This document shows positions 1 through 7,023 of a DNA stretch of 37,188 nucleotides, piece by piece. Made by a program: the position numbers and the translations under genes. Position 1 is the stretch's first letter. Every line of letters begins with the position of its first letter. Origin of the DNA: an uncultured Clostridia bacterium (GTDB lineage Bacteria; Bacillota; Clostridia; Oscillospirales; CAG-272); NCBI GenBank assembly GCA_947628165.1, contig CANQYV010000010.1, positions 1 to 37,188 on the forward strand, given 5' to 3'. Below the pieces are notes generated by a model. It worked only from the letters and a program-made list of their open reading frames with translations, did no database searches and was not told the origin of the DNA.

Positions 1-35
1 CCTTGCGCCCCCTTTTTTTCGGGGCAGGCTTAGTA

Positions 36-56
36 CGCAGAATATATTATTCTGCG
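36..56. repeat. Perfect palindrome, copy 1 of a 15-bp motif
   Basis: A 9-bp perfect inverted repeat (CGCAGAATA and TATTCTGCG) around a 3-nt centre. No T-run follows on either strand, so it is not a normal terminator. Its 15-bp core, 39-53 (AGAATATATTATTCT), recurs as an exact reverse complement at 190-204. The two copies flank the promoter at 141-169. It could be an operator or a remnant of a repeated hairpin element; nothing seen decides between these. Confidence 0.5.
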
Positions 57-140
57 GACATTTTCCGCGCCGGAATGTGCCGCCCGGGCTTGTCCTTATG
101 TGCATAATAAAAAAAATTTATTGTTTTTTCGGAAAAGATA

Positions 141-169
141 TTGACAAATCGTATCGCAAGTAGTAAACT
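141..169 (+). promoter_or_regulatory. Sigma-A promoter P1
   Basis: TTGACA at 141-146, a 17-bp spacer, and TAAACT at 164-169. The expected start is near 176, only a few bases before a perfect hairpin followed by a T-run (183-221). Transcripts from P1 should therefore mostly end as RNAs of about 45 nt unless the terminator is bypassed. No coding region is seen at 1-385. Confidence 0.55.
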
Positions 170-182
170 GTATTAAAAGCAG

Positions 183-221
183 AGTACATAGAATAATATA
201 TTCTATGTACTTTATTTTTTT
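183..221 (+). terminator. Rho-independent terminator T1 just after P1
   Basis: A perfect 13-bp stem (183-195 with 199-211), a 3-nt loop and a T-rich tail running to 220. It contains copy 2 of the 15-bp palindrome (190-204). Because it begins only about 7 nt after the predicted start of P1, it may act as an attenuator or as the 3' end of a very short RNA. Confidence 0.6.
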
Positions 222-234
222 ACATCTCCCGCCC

Positions 235-263
235 GTGAGGCGTCAGCCTCACTTTTTTCTTTT
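235..263 (+). terminator. Rho-independent terminator T2
   Basis: GTGAGGC (235-241), loop GTCA, GCCTCAC (246-252), then TTTTTTCTTTT. This is a second terminator in series with T1. It lies about 30 bp upstream of the -35 element of the next promoter (294-322). Confidence 0.65.
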
Positions 264-293
264 CACGCGTTTTTGCAAATGCATTATTTTCGG

Positions 294-322
294 TTGACTT
301 TGCGCCGTAGGCGAGATATAAT
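294..322 (+). promoter_or_regulatory. Sigma-A promoter P2 for the PpiC lipoprotein gene
   Basis: TTGACT at 294-299, a 17-bp spacer, and a consensus TATAAT at 317-322. The expected start is near 329, leaving a leader of about 57 nt before the start codon at 386. It should also serve the next two genes (1451 and 2989), since no terminator is seen between them. Confidence 0.7.
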
Positions 323-385
323 AAATATGTACTGTCGGACATACATAAAAATCCGTTTTTACGGCAGATATACAAAAAGAAAGGC

Positions 386-1393
386 ATGTTTCCGAAAGAA
401 ATAATGACTGTGCGCACCATAAAATATACGATAATGCATATTGCCGCCTCAGCGCTCGCCGCCGCGACGCTTTTTTCGCTGTCCGCATGCGGAAGGAAAT
501 ACGACCTGCCGGAGAGCACCGAGGACGAGCTTCGCGCCGTTTACGTCATGGGAGAGCACGAAGTGCCATACGAGCAGTTCCGCTATTTTTTTCTCAATTA
601 TACCGATGAGTACGAGGACGTGGAATTTGACAAGCTCAAGGAGATGACGCGCGGCGCCCTGCTCCGCATATACGCGACGCTCGACCTCGCCGCCGAACAC
701 GGCATCGATTACAAAAGCGGCGAGGTGAGAAAAAAAGTTGAAAAAACGCTTGAGGACTCGATAGAGAACGACTTCGGCGGCGTCGACAATTTTGTTTCGG
801 GCCTCGGCACCGCGCACATGAACGCCTCCGTATACCGCTTTATTCTTTCCGAATTTGAGTGCGATGGCCGCCTTTTCGACAAGCTCTGCGAGGAAGGCGT
901 GATAAAGACCGACGACGACGCCGTCATCGACGCCATTTCCGACGGCGAGTTCTGCTGCGCGAAGCAGGTGCTCATCATGAACGATCCGGGAGACGACCCG
1001 GAGGAGAACAGAAAGCTCGCCGAGAACGTACTGATGCAGGCGCAGCTCGGCGTCGATTTTGACACGCTCATAGCCGAGAACGGCGAGGACATGGATATGA
1101 TAACGAAGCCGAAGGGCTACGTTTTCCCGCGCGGCCAGCTCATCGAGGAATTCGAGAACGCCGCGTTCGACCTCGAGATAGGCGAGCTGTCGGACGTCGT
1201 TGAATCCCCGATCGGATACCACATAATCCTGCGCTGCGAGCTTGACCCGTCTTATGTAGAGGAGAATTTCGACGAGCTTGCGGAAGCGTACCGTGCGAGC
1301 AAATATTATGAGCTCGTATCAAAAAGAGTCTCGGAGCTGACGGTCACGGAGACCGACTATCTGAAATCGCTTTCCGCGGCGGATATAAAATAA
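386..1393 (+). CDS. PpiC-type peptidyl-prolyl isomerase lipoprotein (PrsA/SurA-like)
   Basis: Extracytoplasmic foldase lipoprotein, 335 aa. Residues 1-35 form a lipoprotein signal with lipobox LSAC and Cys35 as the lipidated residue. An alpha-helical SurA-N-like region (about 50-185) leads into a parvulin domain at about 190-285, with the family pattern of AKQVLI, a long helix, KPKGYVFPRGQL and a VVESPIGYHI ending. Family members catalyse prolyl isomerisation or chaperone secreted proteins outside the membrane. The start is uncertain: AAAGAAAGG lies only 1 nt before ATG 386, and ATG 404 also gives an intact signal peptide. It is the first gene of a probable three-gene operon. The PpiC assignment is firm; the exact clients are unknown. 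Confidence 0.85.
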   Translation: MFPKEIMTVRTIKYTIMHIAASALAAATLFSLSACGRKYDLPESTEDELRAVYVMGEHEVPYEQFRYFFLNYTDEYEDVEFDKLKEMTRGALLRIYATLDLAAEHGIDYKSGEVRKKVEKTLEDSIENDFGGVDNFVSGLGTAHMNASVYRFILSEFECDGRLFDKLCEEGVIKTDDDAVIDAISDGEFCCAKQVLIMNDPGDDPEENRKLAENVLMQAQLGVDFDTLIAENGEDMDMITKPKGYVFPRGQLIEEFENAAFDLEIGELSDVVESPIGYHIILRCELDPSYVEENFDELAEAYRASKYYELVSKRVSELTVTETDYLKSLSAADIK

Positions 1394-1450
1394 CACCTTT
1401 TTCACGCGATAAGGCAAAAAACACGCAATTTCGGACGAAAGGAGGAGCGC

Positions 1451-2962
1451 ATGAACGGATACCACGCGCCGATACAGTATAAGCACAGCGGAAGAAGCCG
1501 CCGCCATTACAACAGATACGGCAGAAAAAAGCTCCGCATAAACCTGACTGTGCTCTTCGTCGTCCTGTTTATAATCGGATGCTTTGTCGGCGCCGTCGTT
1601 CTCGGGAATTATCTGAAGGACAAGGTCGGCGGCGCGGGAGCCGGCGACGACACCTTCTTTGATACAAATGACAAAGCCGACACGGGCCCTCACCCGAGCG
1701 TTTCGGACGCCGCGCAGAGCCACGCCTCCCACCGTTCCGGCTGCTTTTTCCCCTACGCCTCGGAGGACATATACGCGCTTGCGGGAAGGATATTCGACTC
1801 GGGCTACGACTCGGTCACGATTCCGCTTAAGGACTCCTCCGGCACGCTGCTCTACTATTCCTCGGCCGCCGAGACGCTGTCGCGCCTTCCCGAGGGCGTC
1901 GAGCTCGCCGACCTCAGGGACACGATGTCCGCGGTCCGCGCCGCCGGGCGCGCGCGCGGGATGGAGCCGCAGATAACGCTCTATTTTGACATGACATATT
2001 CCGCCTCGAGCGACCCCGTCATATCGGAGGCAACGCTGCTTTACGAGACCGCCGTCATCGCCGAGGCATTCTCGCTCGGAGCCGACAATGTGCTCATAAC
2101 GGGACTTCCGACTGACGGAGGCAGGATAACGGACGCCGACGGCATTTTCGCCATAATAGAGAAGCTCCGCTCCTCAGCCCCCGATATAAAGCTGACGCTC
2201 GCCTTCCCTCCCGAGACCTTCGCAGACCGTTCGATGTCTCAGACGCTCGACGCGCTCGCAAAGGAAGCCGGCGCGCTCGCCGTTGACACGCTCGGGCTCG
2301 ACTGGTCCTACAGCGAGACGGAGGAGGAATACACATACACCGACGAGCAGGGACAGCAGGCGACAGGCGTCGGCACGGTCAGACATTCTTCGATATACTC
2401 GGCGCTCGACGACGCCGCGTCATCAATAAAGAGCAGCGTCTCGCTTTACAGCCTCGGATTCGTCATACGCGGTGACGTGACATATAACGAGAGCGAAGCC
2501 GTCGACGCGCTGAGCCGCAACGGGGCATACGGATATTTCGTCATCTCCGCCCCCGAGGAATATCATGCTCCGGCCTCTCCCGAGACGGGCGGCGTCACGG
2601 AACCCGACACGACGGCAAAACCCGGAAAACCCGAGACCTCAAAGCCCTCCGAGACAAAGCCGCCGGCATCAACGACGGCGCCTCCCGCAACGACCGAGGC
2701 GCCCGTGACAGAGGCGCCCGGGACAGAAGCCCCCGGGACACAGGAGCCCCCGGTGACGGACGAACCGCAGACAGACAAACCGACCGAAACCGAGCCTGAC
2801 GAGGGCACCGAGACCGACGCGCCGGAGCCCGACACGTCCGATAAGGCCGATACGACATCTCCGGAAACGACGACGGAACCGGAGCCCAAGCCCGAAGAGG
2901 AACCTCCTCGTGACGATAACGGCGGTGGGGACAACAACCCAAGCCCTGCCGACGAAAACTGA
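1451..2962 (+). CDS. Membrane-anchored TIM-barrel-like protein with Pro/Thr/Glu tail
   Basis: 503 aa, preceded by a strong SD (AAAGGAGG). A basic N-terminus (KHSGRSRRHYNRYGRKK) precedes one membrane segment at about 31-54, so the rest should lie outside. Residues about 97-370 alternate strand and helix like a TIM barrel, resembling putative glycoside hydrolases of the DUF4015/GH18-like type. Examples are a stretch on angular steps of a loop (YDSVTIPLKD), LADLRDTMSAVRAAGRARGM, and LGLDWSY. I see no definite catalytic signature, so enzymatic activity is inference. Residues about 372-503 are low-complexity Pro/Thr/Glu with short tandem repeats, suited to a cell-wall-spanning stalk, but there is no LPXTG motif. 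The gene lies 57 bp after the PpiC gene. Confidence 0.6.
   Translation: MNGYHAPIQYKHSGRSRRHYNRYGRKKLRINLTVLFVVLFIIGCFVGAVVLGNYLKDKVGGAGAGDDTFFDTNDKADTGPHPSVSDAAQSHASHRSGCFFPYASEDIYALAGRIFDSGYDSVTIPLKDSSGTLLYYSSAAETLSRLPEGVELADLRDTMSAVRAAGRARGMEPQITLYFDMTYSASSDPVISEATLLYETAVIAEAFSLGADNVLITGLPTDGGRITDADGIFAIIEKLRSSAPDIKLTLAFPPETFADRSMSQTLDALAKEAGALAVDTLGLDWSYSETEEEYTYTDEQGQQATGVGTVRHSSIYSALDDAASSIKSSVSLYSLGFVIRGDVTYNESEAVDALSRNGAYGYFVISAPEEYHAPASPETGGVTEPDTTAKPGKPETSKPSETKPPASTTAPPATTEAPVTEAPGTEAPGTQEPPVTDEPQTDKPTETEPDEGTETDAPEPDTSDKADTTSPETTTEPEPKPEEEPPRDDNGGGDNNPSPADEN
2693..2752 (+). repeat. 15-bp tandem repeat in the tail of the 1451 gene
   Basis: About four imperfect 15-bp units encode TEAPV, TEAPG, TEAPG and TQEPP inside the Pro/Thr/Glu-rich C-terminal tail. 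Units diverge by only a few bases, so the length of the stalk could vary between strains by slippage. Confidence 0.6.
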
Positions 2963-2988
2963 ATCTCTGACAGGAGACAAAAATTATA

Positions 2989-3966
2989 ATGGACAGCAAC
3001 AAGGATACGTTCGGCAGCTTTACCGACGAAGCGCTTCCTGTTTACGCTACCGACCGAAATTTTACCGTTATCTTCTGCAACGAAGCCGCGCATAAAAAAT
3101 GCGCCGCACTTGAGTACGGCGACGACTTGTGTCTGCGCTATTCCGATGTGAAACGGCGCGTGGAAGAGGCGCGCGCCTCAGGTCTTTCCACATTTGTCCT
3201 CACGGAAACTTACGACGGAGACGTACTTGTGGATCTTTCGACAGAGGATAAAGACAATGTCATCTTCTTCCGTCCGCTTCCGCAGAAAGAACCGCGCGCG
3301 CTGTCATATGAAGACATCGTCCGCGAATTTGCCCTTTCATCATCGGAAGAGTGCCCGGAGACGGACCTCAGGGTGGCACAGCTCTGCGAGGCGCTCGCCT
3401 CGGGAAACATTCCTCCCTGCTTCCGCGGAAAGGCGCAGTCTCCCCTTCTCTTATCGGATCTTCTGTCCGCATTCCGCAGCATCGCCTCCTCAAACAAGGC
3501 TCGCATAGGACGAGACGTTGTCCTGTCCTGTGACAGGAGCGTCACGCCGTTTTTCGTCATTAACGGCGACGCATATGCGCTCATGCTAACGCTCTTTTCG
3601 ATATGCAGCGCCGTCGGGTTTGCCGCCTCGGGCGAGCTGACGATGTCCGTGAGATGCACGGCGTCGGCGGCGGAGTTCACGGTCAGCGCCAACGTCCGCC
3701 GAGGCATAACGATCGTTGATACTGCGTCCTTCGGTCCGCATGCGCCGGACGTGCTGTTTGCATGCTCGCTCGCCCGCGCCATGGGCTGCATTCTTCTGCC
3801 CGCGCACGGCGGCGGGAAGGCGGGCTTCCGTCTTATCGCACGCACACCGTCCTCCGGGCAGACGCTCGAGGACGGCGGCATCGCTCCGGCTATGCTCGCC
3901 CTCGCGGCGGAAACCGCAGTCCGTTTTATCTTCGACATATGCAGTACGGGGTCAGCAGAAAAGTAA
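2989..3966 (+). CDS. PAS-like plus degenerate HATPase-like protein (possible pseudokinase)
   Basis: 325 aa, cytoplasmic, with no signal or membrane segment. SD ACAGGAGAC lies ahead of ATG 2989, 26 bp after the previous gene. Residues about 12-100 look like a PAS fold (LPVYATDRNFTVIFCNEAAHK... VIFFRPL). The C-terminal third resembles a histidine-kinase ATPase fold: a helix at the N-box position (GDAYALMLTLFSICSA) and a late GGGKAGFRLIA strand. However, the N-box Asn, the DxGxG box and a phospho-accepting His are not evident. It may be a signalling protein that binds a ligand without kinase activity. This assignment is structural inference only. Its 3' end overlaps the convergent gene at 3952 by 15 bp. 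Confidence 0.45.
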   Translation: MDSNKDTFGSFTDEALPVYATDRNFTVIFCNEAAHKKCAALEYGDDLCLRYSDVKRRVEEARASGLSTFVLTETYDGDVLVDLSTEDKDNVIFFRPLPQKEPRALSYEDIVREFALSSSEECPETDLRVAQLCEALASGNIPPCFRGKAQSPLLLSDLLSAFRSIASSNKARIGRDVVLSCDRSVTPFFVINGDAYALMLTLFSICSAVGFAASGELTMSVRCTASAAEFTVSANVRRGITIVDTASFGPHAPDVLFACSLARAMGCILLPAHGGGKAGFRLIARTPSSGQTLEDGGIAPAMLALAAETAVRFIFDICSTGSAEK

Positions 3967-4497
3967 TATAACGAGCATTATCAAAAGCCCGTCATCCCCT
4001 CCGTTCACAAGCAGCATAAGTATTATTGCACCTATAAGTATCTCCTCCGCTCCTATCGAGCCGAGGATACCGGAGAGCAGACTTCCCGCATTTCCGGCAG
4101 CCTTATCCCGCTTTGTCCCTGAGGCGGACACGGGCACATCCGCCTCAGCGCCGCGCCTCTCATCGGCGCGGACGGCGCTGTCGCCTCTGTCAACTCTGTC
4201 GCCTCTGTCGGCACGGGCGGCGCTGTCCGCCGTTTCTGCGTCGGGAGAATTTGCGTCCTCGAAAACATAACCGCGGCGGAAAAGCTCCTCCGCGTGCCTC
4301 AACGGGTCGCCGCCATCTCCCATATCCGCGTATGTACGCAGCTCGCCGTTTCTGTCAAAGGCAGTGCCCCTGTATTCCGGCGGGAGCTTCATGTTGTCAG
4401 CACCTCCGTCATCGCGCGCCTTTGCATCTCTTCCGCCTCTCCCCGCGCCGTCTTCTGTTTCATCGGGGACGGCGCCGCTTTTTCCGACATATACCAA
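3952..4497 (-). CDS. Unknown acidic protein with C-terminal hydrophobic tail
   Basis: 181 aa, third gene of a leftward trio. The start is TTG at 4497, chosen because an excellent AAAGGAGGGG lies 8 nt upstream; the nearby ATG at 4490 is in another frame. The N-terminal half is hydrophilic (PPEYRGTAFDRNGELRTYADMG and HAEELFRRGYVFE). The middle is Asp/Arg/Ala low complexity (about 85-125). Residues about 150-181 form two short hydrophobic stretches split by NGGDDG (IGAIILMLLV and LLIMLVILLF). I do not recognise the family. The tail suggests membrane association. It overlaps the convergent gene ending at 3966. Confidence 0.6.
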   Translation of the reverse strand: MVYVGKSGAVPDETEDGAGRGGRDAKARDDGGADNMKLPPEYRGTAFDRNGELRTYADMGDGGDPLRHAEELFRRGYVFEDANSPDAETADSAARADRGDRVDRGDSAVRADERRGAEADVPVSASGTKRDKAAGNAGSLLSGILGSIGAEEILIGAIILMLLVNGGDDGLLIMLVILLFC

Positions 4498-4516
4498 CGA
4501 GAACCCCTCCTTTCGG

Positions 4517-5095
4517 CTAATTTCTCCGCACCTGTCCGAAAAGTCCGGACAGCTTGTTCACCTGTACCATAGCGTCCGCCGCCGCTCTTCTCGACTCGGA
4601 AAGGAACGGCCTCAGCGCTAAGAGCAGATTCTCGCGCTGCGCCTCGCGGCTGATGTCCGAGACTTCGGCATGAAGATTGCCCGAAGACGTCTGAACGGCG
4701 TCGCCGTCATCATTGCCGCCTTCCTCGGCGTTGCCGCTGCCGCCTTCTTCGCCTTCACCGTAACTGACGCCGGACGCATCGACGTCTGCCGCCTCGCCGC
4801 CGTCCGCATCCGCGACGGAGTCCGCGTCGGCATCCGAAAAGACCTGCGCCGCTTCCTGCCGCGCCCCGGGCTCCTTACTCTCTTGCGGAGATATGAGCGA
4901 GAGCAGCGGGAGCACTCCGGGCAGCATATCGAGGAGCCCGCCTGACGCCTGCTCGCCGCCGCCCGAGCTTTTCGCGCGGCGCGAAGCGCTGATGGCGGAG
5001 ATCCCCGCCACCAGCCCCTCAATGACCGCGGGGTCGGAGAGAAGTCCCGTCACGGCGTCGAGCAGAGGACGGAGGCTCCCGCGTTCCTCCGTCAT
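4517..5095 (-). CDS. Unknown protein with acidic low-complexity middle
   Basis: 192 aa, second gene of the leftward trio. Its ATG overlaps the stop of the upstream gene as ATGA (5095-5092), which implies translational coupling. Residues 1-75 are helical and mildly hydrophobic (PLLDAVTGLLSDPAVIEGL and LLDMLPGVLPLLSLI). Residues about 85-145 are Asp/Ala/Glu/Gly-rich with no predicted fold. Residues about 150-192 are a conserved-looking helix (REAQRENLLLALRPFLSESRR... VNKLSGLF). This layout of helices around a disordered linker suggests a scaffold or coat-type protein, but that is inference. No known family recognised. Confidence 0.6.
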   Translation of the reverse strand: MTEERGSLRPLLDAVTGLLSDPAVIEGLVAGISAISASRRAKSSGGGEQASGGLLDMLPGVLPLLSLISPQESKEPGARQEAAQVFSDADADSVADADGGEAADVDASGVSYGEGEEGGSGNAEEGGNDDGDAVQTSSGNLHAEVSDISREAQRENLLLALRPFLSESRRAAADAMVQVNKLSGLFGQVRRN

Positions 5096-5313
5096 TTTCC
5101 GTTCCTTTTGTAGGACTCAACTATTTCGGTCGCGCGCTTTATGTCGCCGTCCGTCATGGTGGAGAGCGCGGAACGCAGCTTTGAAAGATCCGCCGGACGC
5201 TTTACGCCGGAGAGATTGACGCCGCCCTGCGCCGCTATCATCTGGACCGTGCGCCAGAGCTGGTCGTCGTTCTGCTTTAAAAGTCTGTCCACCGTTGCTT
5301 TGTCGATCTTCAT
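5092..5313 (-). CDS. Small helical protein of unknown function
   Basis: 73 aa, first gene of the leftward trio, with AAAGGTGA ahead of its ATG. It is all-helical and charged: KIDKATVDRLLKQNDDQLWRT, then a GVNLSGVKRPADLSKLRSAL segment and a final DIKRATEIVESYKRNGK. The size and pattern match small uncharacterised proteins common in sporulating Clostridia; I know of no assigned role. The ATGA overlap with the next gene means the two products are probably made together. Confidence 0.65.
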   Translation of the reverse strand: MKIDKATVDRLLKQNDDQLWRTVQMIAAQGGVNLSGVKRPADLSKLRSALSTMTDGDIKRATEIVESYKRNGK

Positions 5314-5345
5314 TATAAATCACCTTTTCCTTTCCCGCGGCACCG

Positions 5346-5359
5346 GGCTGCCGGCAGCC
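5346..5359. repeat. 14-bp perfect palindrome between divergent genes
   Basis: GGCTGCCGGCAGCC, fully self-complementary, lies in the gap between the leftward trio (start 5313) and the rightward phosphoesterase (start 5476). It could be an operator for either gene or the stem of an RNA hairpin in the trio's leader. No clear sigma-A promoter was found beside it. Confidence 0.3.
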
Positions 5360-5475
5360 GCGGCATATGTGTTTCCCGCATTTGAATTAGATAGGGGGCC
5401 GCGTTTTTACGGTCGTCCAACAATAAGTATATGCGGGACACGGCAAAACGTACAACAAAGGAGTTTAATCTCTCA

Positions 5476-5970
5476 ATGAAACTGCTCGTCTTTTCCGATT
5501 CTCACGGAGACACGCTGACGCTTTCGCGCACGGTCGGCGCCGTCCGCGACGCGGACTACGTCATTCACGCTGGTGACGGCGCGCTCTCGTTTCTCTCCCT
5601 GATGCGGGAGCATCCCGAGATGACGCCTGTCGCCGTGCGCGGCAACTGCGACATCGGCGCCTCGGACGTTCCGCTCGAGGCGGAGCTCACGGTCGAGGGC
5701 ATGCGGATCCTCATCGTCCACGGTCACAAATTCGGCGTAAAGTCGGGCACGCTCGCGCTCGAAGCCGAGGCAAGGATGAGGGGATACGACATCGTCATTT
5801 TCGGGCACACACACGAGCCGCTCGAACGGTATATTCCCGCCGACGGCGCGCGCCGGGCGATTCGCCTTTTCAACCCGGGACCCGCGATGCTCGGCGACTT
5901 CGGCGTCATAAACATAAACGGCGGCGAGGTCATAATGGGGCACGGCTCGGCATACGGGTCAAAAAAATGA
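5476..5970 (+). CDS. YfcE/MJ0936-type metallophosphoesterase
   Basis: 164 aa, calcineurin-like phosphoesterase of the YfcE family, which hydrolyses phosphodiesters with two metal ions. Start ATG 5476 is chosen because AAAGGAG sits 12 nt upstream and the protein then begins directly with the first metal motif. The motifs are in order: DSHGD (residues 8-12), HAGDG, GNCD, and the GHTHEP block near the C-terminus. The length is normal for the family. The physiological substrate is not known. It stands alone and is followed by a good terminator. Confidence 0.85.
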   Translation: MKLLVFSDSHGDTLTLSRTVGAVRDADYVIHAGDGALSFLSLMREHPEMTPVAVRGNCDIGASDVPLEAELTVEGMRILIVHGHKFGVKSGTLALEAEARMRGYDIVIFGHTHEPLERYIPADGARRAIRLFNPGPAMLGDFGVININGGEVIMGHGSAYGSKK

Positions 5971-5985
5971 AACCTGAATAATAAG

Positions 5986-6019
5986 CGCACGTTTGGGCTC
6001 GCCCGAGCGTGCGTTTTTT
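5986..6019 (+). terminator. Terminator of the phosphoesterase gene
   Basis: CGCACG (5986-5991) pairs with CGTGCG (6008-6013), with an inner GGGC/GCCC stem, followed by TTTTTT. The remaining gap to 6207 is AT-rich; I see no convincing promoter or RNA in it. Confidence 0.75.
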
Positions 6020-6207
6020 GAGTACGCGGATTTTTTGTAAAGACCAGTTTTTCGCACGGCATGCAGTTTTTTTCGCGTTTATGCGTCCAATTTCGGCGAA
6101 ATAATATTTTCAGAAAGAAAAATCCGCCCGTATACGTTCCTTTTTCGTGCCTATGTCTTTTTCGTCGGCACGGCGGGACTGCCGGGCTTCATTCGGAGAC
6201 AGAACAA

Positions 6208-7023
6208 ATGAATATGTTATACAGAAGGATGGCGGCGACAGTACTCCTTGCGGCGGCGCTGCTCTCCTCACTCATGACAATCCGCGCCGCGGCCGCTTAC
6301 GACGACACGCGCCCCTACAACTGGTACGTCGTCCGCAAAAAGGATCACACCCAGCCCGACGCCGATCCTAATATGACCTTTGTCGAAAAGTACGGCGGCT
6401 ATTACGTCGACAAGCGGCACTCGGGGCTCGGCGAGGGGGACGAGCGCGTCGTATACCTCACGTTTGACGCGGGATACGAGAACGGCAACGTCGCCCGCAT
6501 ACTCGACACGATGAAGGAAAAGGACGTGAAGGGCGCGTTCTTCATTCTCGGCAACATGACCGCCCGCTTCCCCGAGCTCGTCATGCGTATGAAGGACGAG
6601 GGGCACACCGTCTGCAACCACACATATTCCCACAACGATATGTCTGCCGTTCAGTCCGAGGAGGAGTTCTCCGCCGAGCTTACGAAGATGGCGGACGCAT
6701 ACCGCGAGCTTACAGGCTGCGAGATGGCGAAATACTACCGCCCGCCGCAGGGCCGCTTCAGCGAACGAAGCCTCCGCTTCGCGCAGAACCTCGGATATAA
6801 GACTATATTCTGGAGCTTCGCATACGCCGACTGGGACAACGACAAGCAGCCCTCGTGCGATTTTGCGATGAAAAAAATAACGGACAACATCCACAACGGA
6901 GCCGTCATTCTCCTTCATCCGACGTCAAAGACGAACGCCGACATCCTCGGCGGACTTATTGACAAGCTGCGCGCCGAAGGATACCGCTTCGGCACGCTCG
7001 ACGAGCTGTGCGCCGCAAAGTAA
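6208..7023 (+). CDS. PdaA-like polysaccharide deacetylase
   Basis: 271 aa with a cleavable signal peptide (residues 1-30, ending AAAAY). Start ATG 6208 is chosen for the GGAGA located 8 nt upstream; longer reading frames lack an SD. NodB-fold motifs seen: TFDAGYENG (85-93), NHTYSH (137-142), RPPQG (178-182), a W-S-F-A-Y-A-D-W block, and VILLHPTSKTNA near the end. The FDxGYENG form and the W-AYADW block are typical of PdaA, which removes acetyl groups from muramic acid so that muramic-delta-lactam forms in spore cortex. The role in cortex is inferred from family and from the sporulation genes elsewhere in the window. It overlaps the next gene by 16 bp. Confidence 0.85.
   Translation: MNMLYRRMAATVLLAAALLSSLMTIRAAAAYDDTRPYNWYVVRKKDHTQPDADPNMTFVEKYGGYYVDKRHSGLGEGDERVVYLTFDAGYENGNVARILDTMKEKDVKGAFFILGNMTARFPELVMRMKDEGHTVCNHTYSHNDMSAVQSEEEFSAELTKMADAYRELTGCEMAKYYRPPQGRFSERSLRFAQNLGYKTIFWSFAYADWDNDKQPSCDFAMKKITDNIHNGAVILLHPTSKTNADILGGLIDKLRAEGYRFGTLDELCAAK

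Noticed and set aside
7-25. GCCCC/GGGGC hairpin at the left edge as a terminator
   Set aside because: Its T-run lies in the loop and no T-run follows the stem on either strand.
6061-6207. Upstream extension of the PdaA-like protein by 49 residues
   Set aside because: It lacks an SD and would bury the signal peptide; ATG 6208 has a good SD.
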